A program made the translations under genes and the position numbers. A DNA stretch of 64,000 nt from Ignatzschineria sp. RMDPL8A (GTDB lineage: Bacteria; Pseudomonadota; Gammaproteobacteria; Cardiobacteriales; Wohlfahrtiimonadaceae): the NCBI RefSeq assembly GCF_029815055.1, contig NZ_JAPPWA010000002.1:310001-374000 (forward strand), written 5' to 3'. Position 1 is the stretch's first letter, and each line of letters begins with the position of its first letter. The notes below the pieces were generated by a model. That model had not been told where the DNA came from. It searched no databases and worked only from the letters and a program-made list of their open reading frames with translations. Positions 17,842-28,068 of the stretch are shown piece by piece.

Positions 17842-19950
17842 ATGCAGAATCAACGACAATTATTTGTAACGAATGCACTGCCATTTGCGAATGGTGATAT
17901 TCATTTAGGTCACTTGCTGGGCTATGCTCAAGCGGATATCTGGGTGCGTTTCCAGCGAATGCGTGGTCATGTCGTTCACTATATTTGTGCCGATGATACG
18001 CATGGTACGCCCATTATGCTGAAAGCCCACGAGCTTGGCATTACTCCTGAAGAATTGATCGCAAAAGCTCATGCGGCGCACTTAAAAGATTTCCAAGATT
18101 TCTCGATCGATTTCGATAATTACTACACCACCCACAGTAAAGAGAATCAGGAACTCGTTGAAAAGATCTATCTGAAACTTGTTGATGCAGGCCTCATTGA
18201 AACCCGCACCATTGAGCAGTTTTACGATGAAGAGCGCAAAATGTTCCTGCCGGACCGTTTTATCAAAGGTGAGTGCCCTAAATGTCATGCGAAAGATCAA
18301 TATGGCGATAACTGTGAAGCGTGCGGCGCGACCTATCGCCCCACAGAATTGATTGAGCCGTTTTCAGTGGTCACTGGTAAAACGCCGGTGATGAAACCCT
18401 CTGAGCACTTCTTCTTTAAACTCTCTGATCCAAAATGCGTTGCGTTTTTGCGTGAGTTTTTGGAAGACAAAGATCGCTTGCAGTCGGAAGCGGCCAATAA
18501 AATGCGTGAGTGGATCGGTGAAGAGGGCGATGAAAAACTCTCTGACTGGGATATTTCCCGTGATGCGCCATACTTTGGTTTCCCGATCCCGAATGCAGAA
18601 AACAAATATTTCTACGTGTGGCTTGATGCGCCGATTGGCTATTTTGCCTCACTTAAAAACTACGCCGAGCGTGAAGGCATCGACTTTGAGAGCTTTGTAA
18701 AAGCGGATTCTGCCGATAAGGCGGGTACTGAGATGGTGCATTTTATCGGGAAAGATATCATGTATTTCCATACGCTTTTCTGGCCAGCGATGCTCCACTT
18801 TTCAGGCCACCGTATTCCAAGCCAATATGCGATTAATGGATTTTTAACTGTCGATGGCGCGAAGATGAGTAAATCACGCGGCACCTTTATGACAGCGAAA
18901 TCCTACACCGAGCAGGGCTTAAATCCTGAGTGGTTACGCTACTATTTTGCGGCAAAATCTACCGGTGCGATCGATGACTTTGACTTAAATCTCGATGATT
19001 TTGTCAATCGTGTCAACGCCGATCTTATCGGAAAATATGTCAATATTGCTTCACGCACCAGCCGTTTTATCTCGCGTAATTTTGAGAATAAACTCGGTGC
19101 ACTGGGCGATGAAACTGTGGAACTCTTAGCGGAGATTAAAGGGGCGAGCGAGAAAATTGCTGCCGGCTTTGATGGCCGTAATTTTGGCGCAGCACTGCGT
19201 GAAGTATCGCGTCTATGCGATGTGGTGAATGAGCATTTCGATAGCACAAAACCGTGGGAATTGGTACGTGATGAAGCGTCTCTTTCCCGTCTCCATGCGC
19301 TCTGTACCGGGTATTTGGAAGCATTTCGTCTCTTAAGTCTCTACTTAAAACCGGTGATTCCTAATGTGGTCACCGCGGCGGAGGGTTATCTTAATATTGC
19401 ACCGCTTAGCTACGCGACTCTTGATGATGCGCTTGCAGCGGGGCACGAGATTAATGAGTATGAGCATTTGATGACGCGTCTTGACCGTAAAGCGCTCGAT
19501 CGGTTGGTGGAAGCGAATAAATCGGCGTTAAGTGTTGAGCGTAAAGACAATCAAAAAGCGGATAAAAAGTCGGACAAAAAGGCTGATAAAAAAGCCGATA
19601 AGAATGCAGCTGCGGATGGTGATTACATCACCATTGATGACTTTGCCAAAGTGGATCTCCGTTTAGGGAAAGTGCTTGAGTGCGATTTCATCGAAGGGGC
19701 GGATAAACTTCTGACCTTCCAGATCGATCTTGGGGAAGAAAAACCGCGCACCATCTTTTCGGGCATTCGTAAATTCTACGAAGATCCTCAAGCGCTCGTG
19801 GGAACGTATGTGATTGTGGTGGCGAACTTAGCGCCCCGTAAAATGCGCTTTGGTGTCAGCGAAGGGATGATCTTATCGGCATCGACAAAAGATGAACTCT
19901 CGCTCCTCACCTCACTGAGTGAACTTAAACCCGGCGCGAAAATTTCGTAA
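17842..19950 (+). CDS. metG: Methionyl-tRNA synthetase
   Basis: Charges initiator and elongator tRNA-Met. Class I motifs are HLGH (21-24) and KMSKS (about 340-344). The zinc knuckle CPKC...CEAC lies near 145-161. An anticodon-binding helical domain follows. Then comes a hydrophilic linker built from repeated K-A-D-K units (about 571-592), and a C-terminal EMAP/Trbp111-like tRNA-binding domain with DLRLGKVLECDFIEGADKLL that drives dimerisation. At 702 residues it matches the long dimeric enzymes. A terminator follows the stop. Confidence 0.97.
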   Translation: MQNQRQLFVTNALPFANGDIHLGHLLGYAQADIWVRFQRMRGHVVHYICADDTHGTPIMLKAHELGITPEELIAKAHAAHLKDFQDFSIDFDNYYTTHSKENQELVEKIYLKLVDAGLIETRTIEQFYDEERKMFLPDRFIKGECPKCHAKDQYGDNCEACGATYRPTELIEPFSVVTGKTPVMKPSEHFFFKLSDPKCVAFLREFLEDKDRLQSEAANKMREWIGEEGDEKLSDWDISRDAPYFGFPIPNAENKYFYVWLDAPIGYFASLKNYAEREGIDFESFVKADSADKAGTEMVHFIGKDIMYFHTLFWPAMLHFSGHRIPSQYAINGFLTVDGAKMSKSRGTFMTAKSYTEQGLNPEWLRYYFAAKSTGAIDDFDLNLDDFVNRVNADLIGKYVNIASRTSRFISRNFENKLGALGDETVELLAEIKGASEKIAAGFDGRNFGAALREVSRLCDVVNEHFDSTKPWELVRDEASLSRLHALCTGYLEAFRLLSLYLKPVIPNVVTAAEGYLNIAPLSYATLDDALAAGHEINEYEHLMTRLDRKALDRLVEANKSALSVERKDNQKADKKSDKKADKKADKNAAADGDYITIDDFAKVDLRLGKVLECDFIEGADKLLTFQIDLGEEKPRTIFSGIRKFYEDPQALVGTYVIVVANLAPRKMRFGVSEGMILSASTKDELSLLTSLSELKPGAKIS

Positions 19951-19977
19951 TGAGTTTACGTGTTAACTGATTGTAAG

Positions 19978-20011
19978 AGGCCTTATTCCTAAGTGGAGTA
20001 AGGCCTTTTTT
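19978..20011 (+). terminator. Terminator after metG
   Basis: Perfect 8-bp stem AGGCCTTA / TAAGGCCT, 13-base loop and a T-run, 27 bases after the metG stop. Confidence 0.8.
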
Positions 20012-20146
20012 ATGGGAATTGATTTAAACCATGGGGTAAGGCTTCGGTAGCGGATTTCAAACTGTATTTGTGTATAATAGCTTGAATTATTAATAGATTA
20101 TTGATGTTTAAAGGCATGTTTTGTAGTACAGGTTTAGGAGATTTAA

Positions 20147-20608
20147 ATGGATGATTTGAATGATGATCACAATCGGAAAAAGCTCGAGGAGGATCGATAT
20201 CGCCTCGATTATAGTCGCCCTGAGTTTGTGGGAGATTCCGCTTCTCGTGATGAAAATGGGCAGACTGATACCGCCCAAGGAATGAATCCCAAAGCGAAAG
20301 GACGCGATGATGCGCTGGTGGTCTATATTGCGCTTGGAAGCATTGCGGTGTCGGGCTTTCTCGGTTGGATTGTGGCGATCATTTATGCCTATATGCGCCG
20401 TGATAACATCAAAGACACGATCTATTATGGTCACTTAAATTATCTGATTAGAACTAGCTGGATTCTTGCGATCACCTTTATTTTAGGGATTGTTACTGCA
20501 CCCTTTTTAATCGGATTTTTGATCATCGGGATCAATTTTATCTGGTATATCTATCGAATTATTAAGGGCGTTCTGCGCTACAAAGATTATCTGCCGATCG
20601 AATCATAA
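20147..20608 (+). CDS. Small integral membrane protein, DUF4870-like
   Basis: A 153-residue protein of unknown role. Residues 1-53 are highly charged and hydrophilic, then there are three hydrophobic segments: about 58-80, 97-117 and 118-140. The pattern of a helix ending in YMRRD, then YGHLNYLIRTSW and a final helix followed by RIIKGVLRYKDYLPI resembles DUF4870/TMEM-type membrane proteins of Proteobacteria and Neisseria. Start ATG at 20147 follows TAGGAG with 6-base spacing. It stands alone between metG and an effector-binding protein. Confidence 0.65.
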   Translation: MDDLNDDHNRKKLEEDRYRLDYSRPEFVGDSASRDENGQTDTAQGMNPKAKGRDDALVVYIALGSIAVSGFLGWIVAIIYAYMRRDNIKDTIYYGHLNYLIRTSWILAITFILGIVTAPFLIGFLIIGINFIWYIYRIIKGVLRYKDYLPIES

Positions 20609-20745
20609 AGTCTTTGCTAAAAGCCGAATTAAAAGCAGAAACAAAATCAGAAACGGGGCAATATTCGGCGGACGGGCCCCTCATTTTGTATAATGAAATC
20701 ATTGAAGATTAAATCCCCTTTTACCACGATTAGCACGAGGCTCCC

Positions 20746-21177
20746 ATGGAATTATTAACGCTCTCATCGGTTCGCACCCATAACTTTAACGATCTTAAAA
20801 TTTTAGAGAAGATTATTGGCCTATGGCGTAACGGTGGGAAAATGCTGGAAACACTCAATTATCATGGCGATCGCTATGCGCTTTACCATGAATATGAGTC
20901 CGATTATGATGGCGAATATACCTTAACGCTAGCGATTCCGACGGAGGGGCTAAGCGATACGCTCCTTGAGGATCGTGAGGCAATTGTGAGCCTTGATCCT
21001 GAGGTGTCGTATCAAGCCTTTGAGGTCGATCCGTTTGATCCGAACGGCGTGATCGCGATGTGGCAAGAGATTTGGACGCTTGAGGAAGAGGGAAAATTGC
21101 AACGTGCGTATGGCATTGATTATGAAAAATACAGCGTCGATGGCAGTGTAACGATCTATATTGGGCTCGCAAAATAG
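20746..21177 (+). CDS. GyrI-like / effector-binding domain protein
   Basis: A 143-residue protein that looks like a stand-alone effector-binding (AraC_E_bind/GyrI-like) domain. The C-terminal pattern of a Trp-bearing helix (MWQEIWTLEE), then a strand with the ligand-pocket Glu (YGIDYEKY) and a final SVTIYIGLA strand is characteristic. No HTH is present. Proteins of this kind bind small lipophilic or cationic compounds or inhibit a partner; the role here is unknown. A perfect TATAAT lies about 55 bases upstream. The next gene starts 26 bases after its stop, so the two are probably cotranscribed. Confidence 0.6.
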   Translation: MELLTLSSVRTHNFNDLKILEKIIGLWRNGGKMLETLNYHGDRYALYHEYESDYDGEYTLTLAIPTEGLSDTLLEDREAIVSLDPEVSYQAFEVDPFDPNGVIAMWQEIWTLEEEGKLQRAYGIDYEKYSVDGSVTIYIGLAK

Positions 21178-21203
21178 CCCGCCGATATGAAGAGGAGTGA
21201 GCG

Positions 21204-23009
21204 ATGACAAGTGCAGCGAAGCGGATTGCCGCATTACAACAGACGATGGTGCGCGATGAGGTGGATGCGTGGATTATTTTAAGCAGTGATCCCCATCTGT
21301 CGGAATATCTTCCGGAACATTGGAAGCTCCGCGCGTGGTTTTCAGGATTTACCGGGTCGGCGGGAACGCTGGTGGTATTAAAAGAGAGCGCGTATCTCTG
21401 GGCCGATAGCCGTTATTGGGTACAGGCCGCCAAAGAGCTAGGCGGAAGTGGCATTACGTTGCAAAAACTCGGCGCGCCCAATATCCCAAGTTATACCGAT
21501 TTTTTATTAAATACCTTGCCAGAAGGGAGCAGTGTTGCGCTCTTGGGTGAGACCATTTCGGTGGAAGCGTTCTTTAATTTGGAGGATGCGCTCGATAGTA
21601 AATCGATTGAACTGGTCTCCTCGCTCAATCCTTTTAATGGCCTTTGGCCGAATCGCCCGCCGTTACCGCTTGAGACGATCTATCCTCATGAGGCAGAGTT
21701 TGTCTCTCACACGATGATGGAGAAATTGGGCGAGATTCGCGCGGTGATGGAGGATGCGAGTGCCGACTTTCATTTAGTCTCAACGCTTGATGATATCGCT
21801 TGGATTTTAAATCTTCGAGGCAGCGACGTAGAATACAATCCGCTCTTTTTATCCTATCTTTTAATTGAACCCAATCGTGCGGCACTCTATGTGGATTCGG
21901 CAAAATTGAGTGATGAGGCGGTCAGAGCACTTGATGCCGCTCGGGTGATGGTGAAATCCTATCACGAGATCTATCTTGATCTCAAAGAGCTTGAGGTGGG
22001 TAATAGCATTATGCTCGATCCTGCGCGCACCAACTATGCGCTCCTTGAAGCGATTCCAGAAAGTTGTGATGTGCTCCCACTATTTAATCCGAGTACGCTG
22101 GAAAAAGCTTTAAAATCGGAGGCAGATATTGCCCATGTGCGCGTTGCGATGGAAGAAGATGGCGCAGCGCTGTGTGAGTTTTTTGCAGAATTTGAAGAGA
22201 AAATGGCCCGGGGTGAAGCGGTCACTGAGCTTACCGTCGCCGAGATGTTAGAAGAGAAACGCAGTGCTAAACCGAACTATGTCTCGCTCAGTTTTGGCAC
22301 CATTGCCGGATTTAATGAAAATGGGGCGCTCCCGCACTATAGTGCAACGGTTGAGGCGCATTCCGTGATTGAGGGCGACGGCCTTCTTTTAATTGATTCA
22401 GGCGCGCAATATCAAAATGGCACCACCGATATCACTCGCGTGATTCCGATTGGCACGATTACCGACGCGCATAAACGCGATTTTACTTTAGTGCTGAAAT
22501 CGATGATTACGATGAGCCGTGCGCATTTTCCAAGAGGGATTAAAATGCCACAACTAGACGCCATTGCTCGCGCACCTTTATGGCAGGCACACCTTGATTA
22601 TGGCCACGGAACGGGGCATGGGGTGGGCTACTTTATGAATGTGCATGAAGGGCCGCAAGTGCTCTCCTATAATGCAAAATTAACGCCGCAATCGGAAGTG
22701 CGTGATGGCATGATTACCTCCATTGAGCCAGGACTCTATCGTGAAGGAAAGTGGGGCATTCGCATTGAAAACTTAGTGGTTGCAACGGGCACTACACAAA
22801 AGGCGGGCGGTGAATTTGGCGAATTTATGGCCTTTGAAACCTTAACCCTCTGCCCAGTTGATACGCGCTGTATTGATTCATCACTATTAACTAAAGAAGA
22901 GGTGGCGTGGCTTAATGCCTATCATCAAGAGGTGCGTGAGCGTCTTGCGCCGAAATTGAGCTGTGAGCGTGCGCTTGCGTGGCTCAATGAGCGTACGGCG
23001 GCGATCTAG
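21204..23009 (+). CDS. Xaa-Pro aminopeptidase, M24B family
   Basis: A 601-residue three-domain aminopeptidase P that removes N-terminal residues preceding proline. Two creatinase-like N-terminal domains precede the catalytic pita-bread domain; metal ligands appear in LLIDSGAQYQNGTTDITR (two Asp), GHGTGHGVGYFMNVHEGP (His) and SIEPGLYREGKWGIRIEN (two Glu). The C-terminal 60 residues match the extra domain of the long eukaryote-like form (AMP_M24_C), so it is not the shorter E. coli PepP type. The ATG follows GAGGAG. The convergent neighbour is proline permease, an interesting link to proline peptide use. Confidence 0.9.
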   Translation: MTSAAKRIAALQQTMVRDEVDAWIILSSDPHLSEYLPEHWKLRAWFSGFTGSAGTLVVLKESAYLWADSRYWVQAAKELGGSGITLQKLGAPNIPSYTDFLLNTLPEGSSVALLGETISVEAFFNLEDALDSKSIELVSSLNPFNGLWPNRPPLPLETIYPHEAEFVSHTMMEKLGEIRAVMEDASADFHLVSTLDDIAWILNLRGSDVEYNPLFLSYLLIEPNRAALYVDSAKLSDEAVRALDAARVMVKSYHEIYLDLKELEVGNSIMLDPARTNYALLEAIPESCDVLPLFNPSTLEKALKSEADIAHVRVAMEEDGAALCEFFAEFEEKMARGEAVTELTVAEMLEEKRSAKPNYVSLSFGTIAGFNENGALPHYSATVEAHSVIEGDGLLLIDSGAQYQNGTTDITRVIPIGTITDAHKRDFTLVLKSMITMSRAHFPRGIKMPQLDAIARAPLWQAHLDYGHGTGHGVGYFMNVHEGPQVLSYNAKLTPQSEVRDGMITSIEPGLYREGKWGIRIENLVVATGTTQKAGGEFGEFMAFETLTLCPVDTRCIDSSLLTKEEVAWLNAYHQEVRERLAPKLSCERALAWLNERTAAI

Positions 23010-23070
23010 TCATATCTAAGGCGTATTCATGCTTATATAATCGAAACAGGTTAAACTATTAGACAAAATA

Positions 23071-23122
23071 AAACCCTTACGGTGATGACTCAGAATTAAT
23101 GAGCGTTCCGTAAGGGTTTTTT
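23071..23122. terminator. Bidirectional terminator between M24 peptidase and putP
   Basis: Perfect 12-bp stem AAACCCTTACGG / CCGTAAGGGTTT around a 25-base loop, with A- and T-runs on the two sides. Confidence 0.85.
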
Positions 23123-23142
23123 ATTGCGTGTTACTTAATCAA

Positions 23143-24741
23143 TTATTTCGCCATCGCATCGCGATAGGATTTAGTTGCATCATCAAAGTTTGCTTTCATC
23201 GTTTTGCTAGGTTTACCCATGAGGCTCACCACTACGATCATAATACACGCTAAAAGGAAGCCTGGGATAATCTCGTAAAGCCCTAAAAGTGGCATTTTTG
23301 CTAAGATAGCATCAACGCTTACGCCTTGGCTTGCCGCTACCCATGTTTTGATTTTAGGGAAGATGATGACCGTTAAAGCACCTGTAATCATACCGACTAA
23401 CGCACCGTTACGGGTGGTTCTGCGCCAGAATACTGAGAAGATAATGATCGGACCAAATGCCGCGGCAAATCCTGCCCACGCGTATGAGACAAGGTCTAAT
23501 ACTTTACTGTTTGGGTCGTGCGCGATGTAGATCGCAATCGCGGCTACCGCAAATACCATTGAACGACCAATCCATACAAGCTCTTGTTCGCCTGCATCTT
23601 TACGTAAGAAACCTTTGTAGAGGTCTTCGGTTAATGCACTTGATGCCACAAGCAACTGACAGCTAAGCGTACTCATGACCGCAGCGAGTACTGCCGATAA
23701 TACGATGCCCGCAATCCATGGGTTCAGGAGAACTTTAGCAAGTTCCATAAAGACCGACTCAGGATTACCGCTTAATACTTCACCGGTCACAGGATGTGTG
23801 CCACTCATGATGTTTGCCGCAACAACAGGGTGTTCGATGACATAGGCGTATCCAAAGAATCCAACGGCAACCGCGCCCATTAAACAAAGCGCCATCCAAG
23901 TAATGGAGATACGGCGAGCATTGGGAATCGTTTTAACTGAATCGGCCGCCATAAAACGCACTAAAATGTGTGGCTGACCACAATATCCAAGGCCCCATGC
24001 AATGAGCGATACGATGGTGATCCAAGTAAGATCATGGGTGAAATTTAAGTGAGTTGGGCTATAGGTGCGAATGGTTTCAATGGTTGCGCCCACATCTAAA
24101 CTGCCTAAATCTCCAAGTTTTAACACAATGATCATCGGCACTAATAAAAGCGCAAAGATCATGAGTGAGGCTTGAACGGTATCCGTCCAGCTCACCGCTA
24201 AGAATCCACCGATAAATACATAGGCAATCGTTGCAAAGGCACCGACCCAGATTGCGGTTTCATAGCTCATGCCAAAGGTACTGGTGAAAAGACGCGCGCT
24301 TGCCACGACGCCTGAGGCGCAGTAGATCACAAAGAAGAAGAGAATGATCATCGACGCGATGATTTTTAAGAGACGGGTATTATCTTCATAACGGCCGTGG
24401 AAAAAGTCCGGCAGGGTGAGCGCATCGTTTGTTTTTTCGGTAAACATCCGTAAGCGTCCCGCGACAAAGAGCCAGTTTAAGTAGGCACCGAGCGTTAATC
24501 CGATGGCGATCCATGAGCCTGAGATTCCGGAGATGAAGATCGCGCCGGGAAGCCCCATTAAGAGCCATCCACTCATGTCTGATGCACCGGCAGAAAGTGC
24601 GGTGACGAAGCTACCGAGTCGGCGTCCGCCAAGAATATAGTCCGATAGATTGCTGGTGGATTTATAGGCGTAAAATCCAATGCCGATCATCGCGACAATA
24701 TAGATAAAAAATGTGATATGTAAAGGTTGTAACGAACCCAT
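23143..24741 (-). CDS. putP: Sodium/proline symporter
   Basis: A 532-residue solute:sodium symporter with about 13 membrane helices that imports proline with Na+. Family landmarks are SDYILGGRRLG, LSAGASDMSGWLLMGLPGA (the Na+/proline-site region in helix 2), GLGYCGQPHILVRFMA and VLAAVMSTLSCQLLVASSALTEDLYK. The C-terminal tail is charged. It is 83 bases downstream of putA on the same strand and is likely cotranscribed or expressed from a promoter in that gap; the pair forms the proline utilisation locus. Confidence 0.95.
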   Translation of the reverse strand: MGSLQPLHITFFIYIVAMIGIGFYAYKSTSNLSDYILGGRRLGSFVTALSAGASDMSGWLLMGLPGAIFISGISGSWIAIGLTLGAYLNWLFVAGRLRMFTEKTNDALTLPDFFHGRYEDNTRLLKIIASMIILFFFVIYCASGVVASARLFTSTFGMSYETAIWVGAFATIAYVFIGGFLAVSWTDTVQASLMIFALLLVPMIIVLKLGDLGSLDVGATIETIRTYSPTHLNFTHDLTWITIVSLIAWGLGYCGQPHILVRFMAADSVKTIPNARRISITWMALCLMGAVAVGFFGYAYVIEHPVVAANIMSGTHPVTGEVLSGNPESVFMELAKVLLNPWIAGIVLSAVLAAVMSTLSCQLLVASSALTEDLYKGFLRKDAGEQELVWIGRSMVFAVAAIAIYIAHDPNSKVLDLVSYAWAGFAAAFGPIIIFSVFWRRTTRNGALVGMITGALTVIIFPKIKTWVAASQGVSVDAILAKMPLLGLYEIIPGFLLACIMIVVVSLMGKPSKTMKANFDDATKSYRDAMAK

Positions 24742-24824
24742 AATCTGTTCCTCATTGGTTAAGACACCCTCACTACCTTAAACTAAAAGCGGTGAGGGGG
24801 TCGTATAAATATTATTATTTTTAT

Positions 24825-27800
24825 TTATCCTTGTTCGTCATAAGCAAGGCTGATGAGTGCCGCGTCTCCTCCAATAGCCGCGGTATTAACGGAGGTTGAA
24901 CGTTCTGTCATAAAACGTGGAAGATAGTGTGGACCGCCCGCTTTTGGACCGGTTCCTGAGAGGCCGCGTCCACCAAACGGTTGTACCCCAACGATCGCAC
25001 CGACTTGGTTACGATTTACGTAGAAGTTACCAACGCGCGCGTGGGTTTCAATAAAGCGAATATAGTCATCATTACGGCTATGTACGCCCATGGTGAGTCC
25101 AAATCCGGTTGCGTTGACCTCGTGGATCATGTCGAGCAGTTTATCGCTCTTATAGCGAATCACATGCATGATCGGGCCGAAGTGCTCTTTTTTAAGCTCT
25201 GAGATGGAATCGATCTCAAAGATCACCGGCGCCACAAAGTGTCCGTTGAGTTTTGGATCAATTTTGGCTTCTGCAATCAGTTTACCTTGTGCTTTAAGGG
25301 CATCGATATGCTCTAAAAGACTTGCTTTTGCCCGCTCATCAATCACCGAGCTAACATCGGTTTTACGCGAATAAGGAACTCCCACAACGATATCGTCCAT
25401 CGCGCCTTTTAAGAGCTCGATAATGCGATCGGCGATCTCATCTTGAAGATAGAGCACACGCAGCGCCGAACAGCGTTGACCGGTACTCACAAATGCCGAT
25501 TGAAGCGCGTCACGAACCACTTGCTCAGGCAATGAGGTAGAGTCCGCGAACATGACGTTTTGTCCGCCGGTTTCAGCGATTAGGGTCGGAATTGCCCCTT
25601 CACGCGTTGCTAAGTTTTGGTTAATGGCGCGCGCGGTGCTGGTGGACCCGGTAAAACAAACACCCACAACGCGAGGATCTTGCGTGAAGATATCCCCAAG
25701 CATTTTCCCAGATCCAGGAAGAAGTGCGATCACCTCTTTCGGCAGCCCCGCTTCAAAGAGAAGTTCTACCACGCGATAGGCGATCATGGGCGTTGCTTCT
25801 GCAGGTTTTGCAAGAACGGTGTTACCGCTCACAAGTGCTGCGACGATTTGCCCTAAATAGATTGCAAGAGGGAAGTTCCATGGACTGATACAGGCAAAGA
25901 CTCCTTTACCGGCGTGGTAGTAGAGGTTTTGCTCGCCCGTTGGGCCTTTGAGCTCTTTGACTGTGCCGTGTTTACGAGCTTCTTGCGCGTAGTATCGGCA
26001 GAAATCAGCGGCTTCTCGCACCTCATCGATTCCATCATGAATGGTTTTACCCGCTTCCATGGAGCAAAGCGCGATCAGTTCAATGCGATTTTCCTCAAGA
26101 AGGTCTGCGGTTTTTTCTAAAATGCTTGCACGCACTTCAACGGGCGTCTCATTCCAGTTAAACCACGCTTTATCGAGCGAATCGATCGCCGCTTTCACCT
26201 GCGCTTCATTGGCGGTAGTCACCTTACCAACCACATGTTCTAAATCAAACGGTGAGCGGGCTTGATAGGTCTCTTGCCCCTCTTTTTGTGGCACACCATT
26301 AATGATCGGTTTTGCGCGCCAGCGTTTAGTGATCATCTCGTTGTACTGACTTTCAAAGGGAAGCCACGTGCTTGAGAAGTTCATATTGAGACCGCGTGAG
26401 TTCTTACGGGTTTTGTAGAGCTCATCGGAGTAAGGAATATTGGGGTTTTTAATTGTCTCGTAGCCATCAACGACTGTTACTGGATGCTCAATTAAGCTTT
26501 CGATCGGAACGGTTGGGTCAACGAGCTGGTGAACAAATGATGAGTTTGCCCCATTTTCAAGGAGACGGCGTACAAGGTAGGGGAGCAGGTCATGATGCAG
26601 TCCGACCGGCGCGTAGATCCGCACACTTTTACCATACTCTTTAATAATTTCGTTATAGAGCGCTTCACCCATGCCGTGGAGGCGTTGGAATTCGAAATTA
26701 TCGTTATTAAAACGCTCACTGAAATCTAAAATCGTCATCACTGTTTGCGCGTTGTGGGTGGCAAATTGAGGACGAATCACCCCTTGTGCTGCAGGGCTTA
26801 ACATAAAGCGTGCGCACGCAAGGTAGGAGATATCGGTATTCTCTTTACGAGTAAAAACGGGATAATTATTGAGTCCGCGTACTTGTGAATCTTTCACTTC
26901 CGTATCCCAATACGCCCCTTTTACAAGACGAACCGGAATTTCAATGCCAAGCTCACGGCCAAGGAGGCTCACCCAAATTAATGACGGCATCGCATGTTTT
27001 GCATACCCTTGAATTACAAGGCCTAATCCGCCCCATGAACCGATTTCAGGCACACGCACAAGTTTCTCAAATAGCTCAAGTGAGAGCTCTAAACGATCCG
27101 CCTCTTCCGCGTCAATACTAATTTCCGCATCAAGCTCTTTTCCTAATAGCGCAAGTTCTTTCACGCGATTGAAAAGCTCGGTCATTACGCGATCTTTTTG
27201 ATCGACAGTGTAACGTTGATGAAGGGCTGAGAGTTTGATTGAGAGTGAAGGTTTACGGCTATTCGGTAGCGCCTCTTCCGCGCCCACAGCTTTTAGTGCA
27301 TTTTTATAATCTTCAAAATAACGATCGGCATCGGCTTGCGTCATCGCCGCTTCTCCGAGCATATCGAAGGTATAGGTATAGCCTTGTTCGCGTACTTTAC
27401 GACCATTTTTTAGCGCTTCCGCCATGGTTTCGCCAAGGACAAACTGTTTCCCCATTACCTGCATCGCAACGTTCACTGATTTACGAATCACAGGTTCGGT
27501 CATCTTATTGGTGAGCTTTTTAAGCGCGCTGCTCTCATCGTCAATATCCACCAAATTCCCGGTGAGCATCAGTCCCCAGGTGGCAAAGTTTACCAGTTGC
27601 TTATTACTATTGCCTTTATGTGATGACCAGTTGACGCCGGCGATCTTATCGCGAATCAGCGCATCGGCGGATTTTTTGTCGGGAATCCGTAAAAACGCTT
27701 CCGCAAGACACATTAAAATAAGCCCTTCTTTGGTGGTGAGATTATATTCACGCAGAAGAGCATCGAGCGAACTTTCAATTTCAGGGCTATTACGAATGCG

Positions 27801-27989
27801 TTGTACGACATCGTAGGTTTTTTGTCGGATTTTCTGCTCGGTATCCGTAGTCGGTGCGATAATTTCGCGCAGATCACGAATGCATTCCTCTTCGTCCTTA
27901 AGATGCATTTTACCAATCACATCGAAGAACGTTGCGCTAGTGAACTCCCCGAACTCTTTATGATTGATAATCCGATTTAAATCATACAT
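24825..27989 (-). CDS. putA: Bifunctional proline dehydrogenase / P5C dehydrogenase
   Basis: Oxidises proline to pyrroline-5-carboxylate (FAD) and on to glutamate (NAD+), channelling the intermediate; peripheral inner-membrane protein. At 1054 residues it is a short (type A) PutA. The N-terminus begins directly with the PRODH arm, and the ribbon-helix-helix DNA-binding domain of E. coli PutA is absent. PRODH barrel residues occupy about 120-450 (LVKGAYWDTEVK, the C-terminal RLLENGANSSF helix). ALDH residues occupy about 550-1000 with SPWNFPLAIY, AETGGQNV (Glu) and STGQRCSALRVL (Cys near 838). ATG at 27989 follows GGAGG by 7 bases. Repression must come from another protein. Confidence 0.97.
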   Translation of the reverse strand: MYDLNRIINHKEFGEFTSATFFDVIGKMHLKDEEECIRDLREIIAPTTDTEQKIRQKTYDVVQRIRNSPEIESSLDALLREYNLTTKEGLILMCLAEAFLRIPDKKSADALIRDKIAGVNWSSHKGNSNKQLVNFATWGLMLTGNLVDIDDESSALKKLTNKMTEPVIRKSVNVAMQVMGKQFVLGETMAEALKNGRKVREQGYTYTFDMLGEAAMTQADADRYFEDYKNALKAVGAEEALPNSRKPSLSIKLSALHQRYTVDQKDRVMTELFNRVKELALLGKELDAEISIDAEEADRLELSLELFEKLVRVPEIGSWGGLGLVIQGYAKHAMPSLIWVSLLGRELGIEIPVRLVKGAYWDTEVKDSQVRGLNNYPVFTRKENTDISYLACARFMLSPAAQGVIRPQFATHNAQTVMTILDFSERFNNDNFEFQRLHGMGEALYNEIIKEYGKSVRIYAPVGLHHDLLPYLVRRLLENGANSSFVHQLVDPTVPIESLIEHPVTVVDGYETIKNPNIPYSDELYKTRKNSRGLNMNFSSTWLPFESQYNEMITKRWRAKPIINGVPQKEGQETYQARSPFDLEHVVGKVTTANEAQVKAAIDSLDKAWFNWNETPVEVRASILEKTADLLEENRIELIALCSMEAGKTIHDGIDEVREAADFCRYYAQEARKHGTVKELKGPTGEQNLYYHAGKGVFACISPWNFPLAIYLGQIVAALVSGNTVLAKPAEATPMIAYRVVELLFEAGLPKEVIALLPGSGKMLGDIFTQDPRVVGVCFTGSTSTARAINQNLATREGAIPTLIAETGGQNVMFADSTSLPEQVVRDALQSAFVSTGQRCSALRVLYLQDEIADRIIELLKGAMDDIVVGVPYSRKTDVSSVIDERAKASLLEHIDALKAQGKLIAEAKIDPKLNGHFVAPVIFEIDSISELKKEHFGPIMHVIRYKSDKLLDMIHEVNATGFGLTMGVHSRNDDYIRFIETHARVGNFYVNRNQVGAIVGVQPFGGRGLSGTGPKAGGPHYLPRFMTERSTSVNTAAIGGDAALISLAYDEQG

Positions 27990-28068
27990 AGTGTTTCCTC
28001 CAAGCCCTAAAAAGCTTAATTTATAATGGTTTATGCGGGCAGATTATTTTGGTGCCCATTACTCTGAA

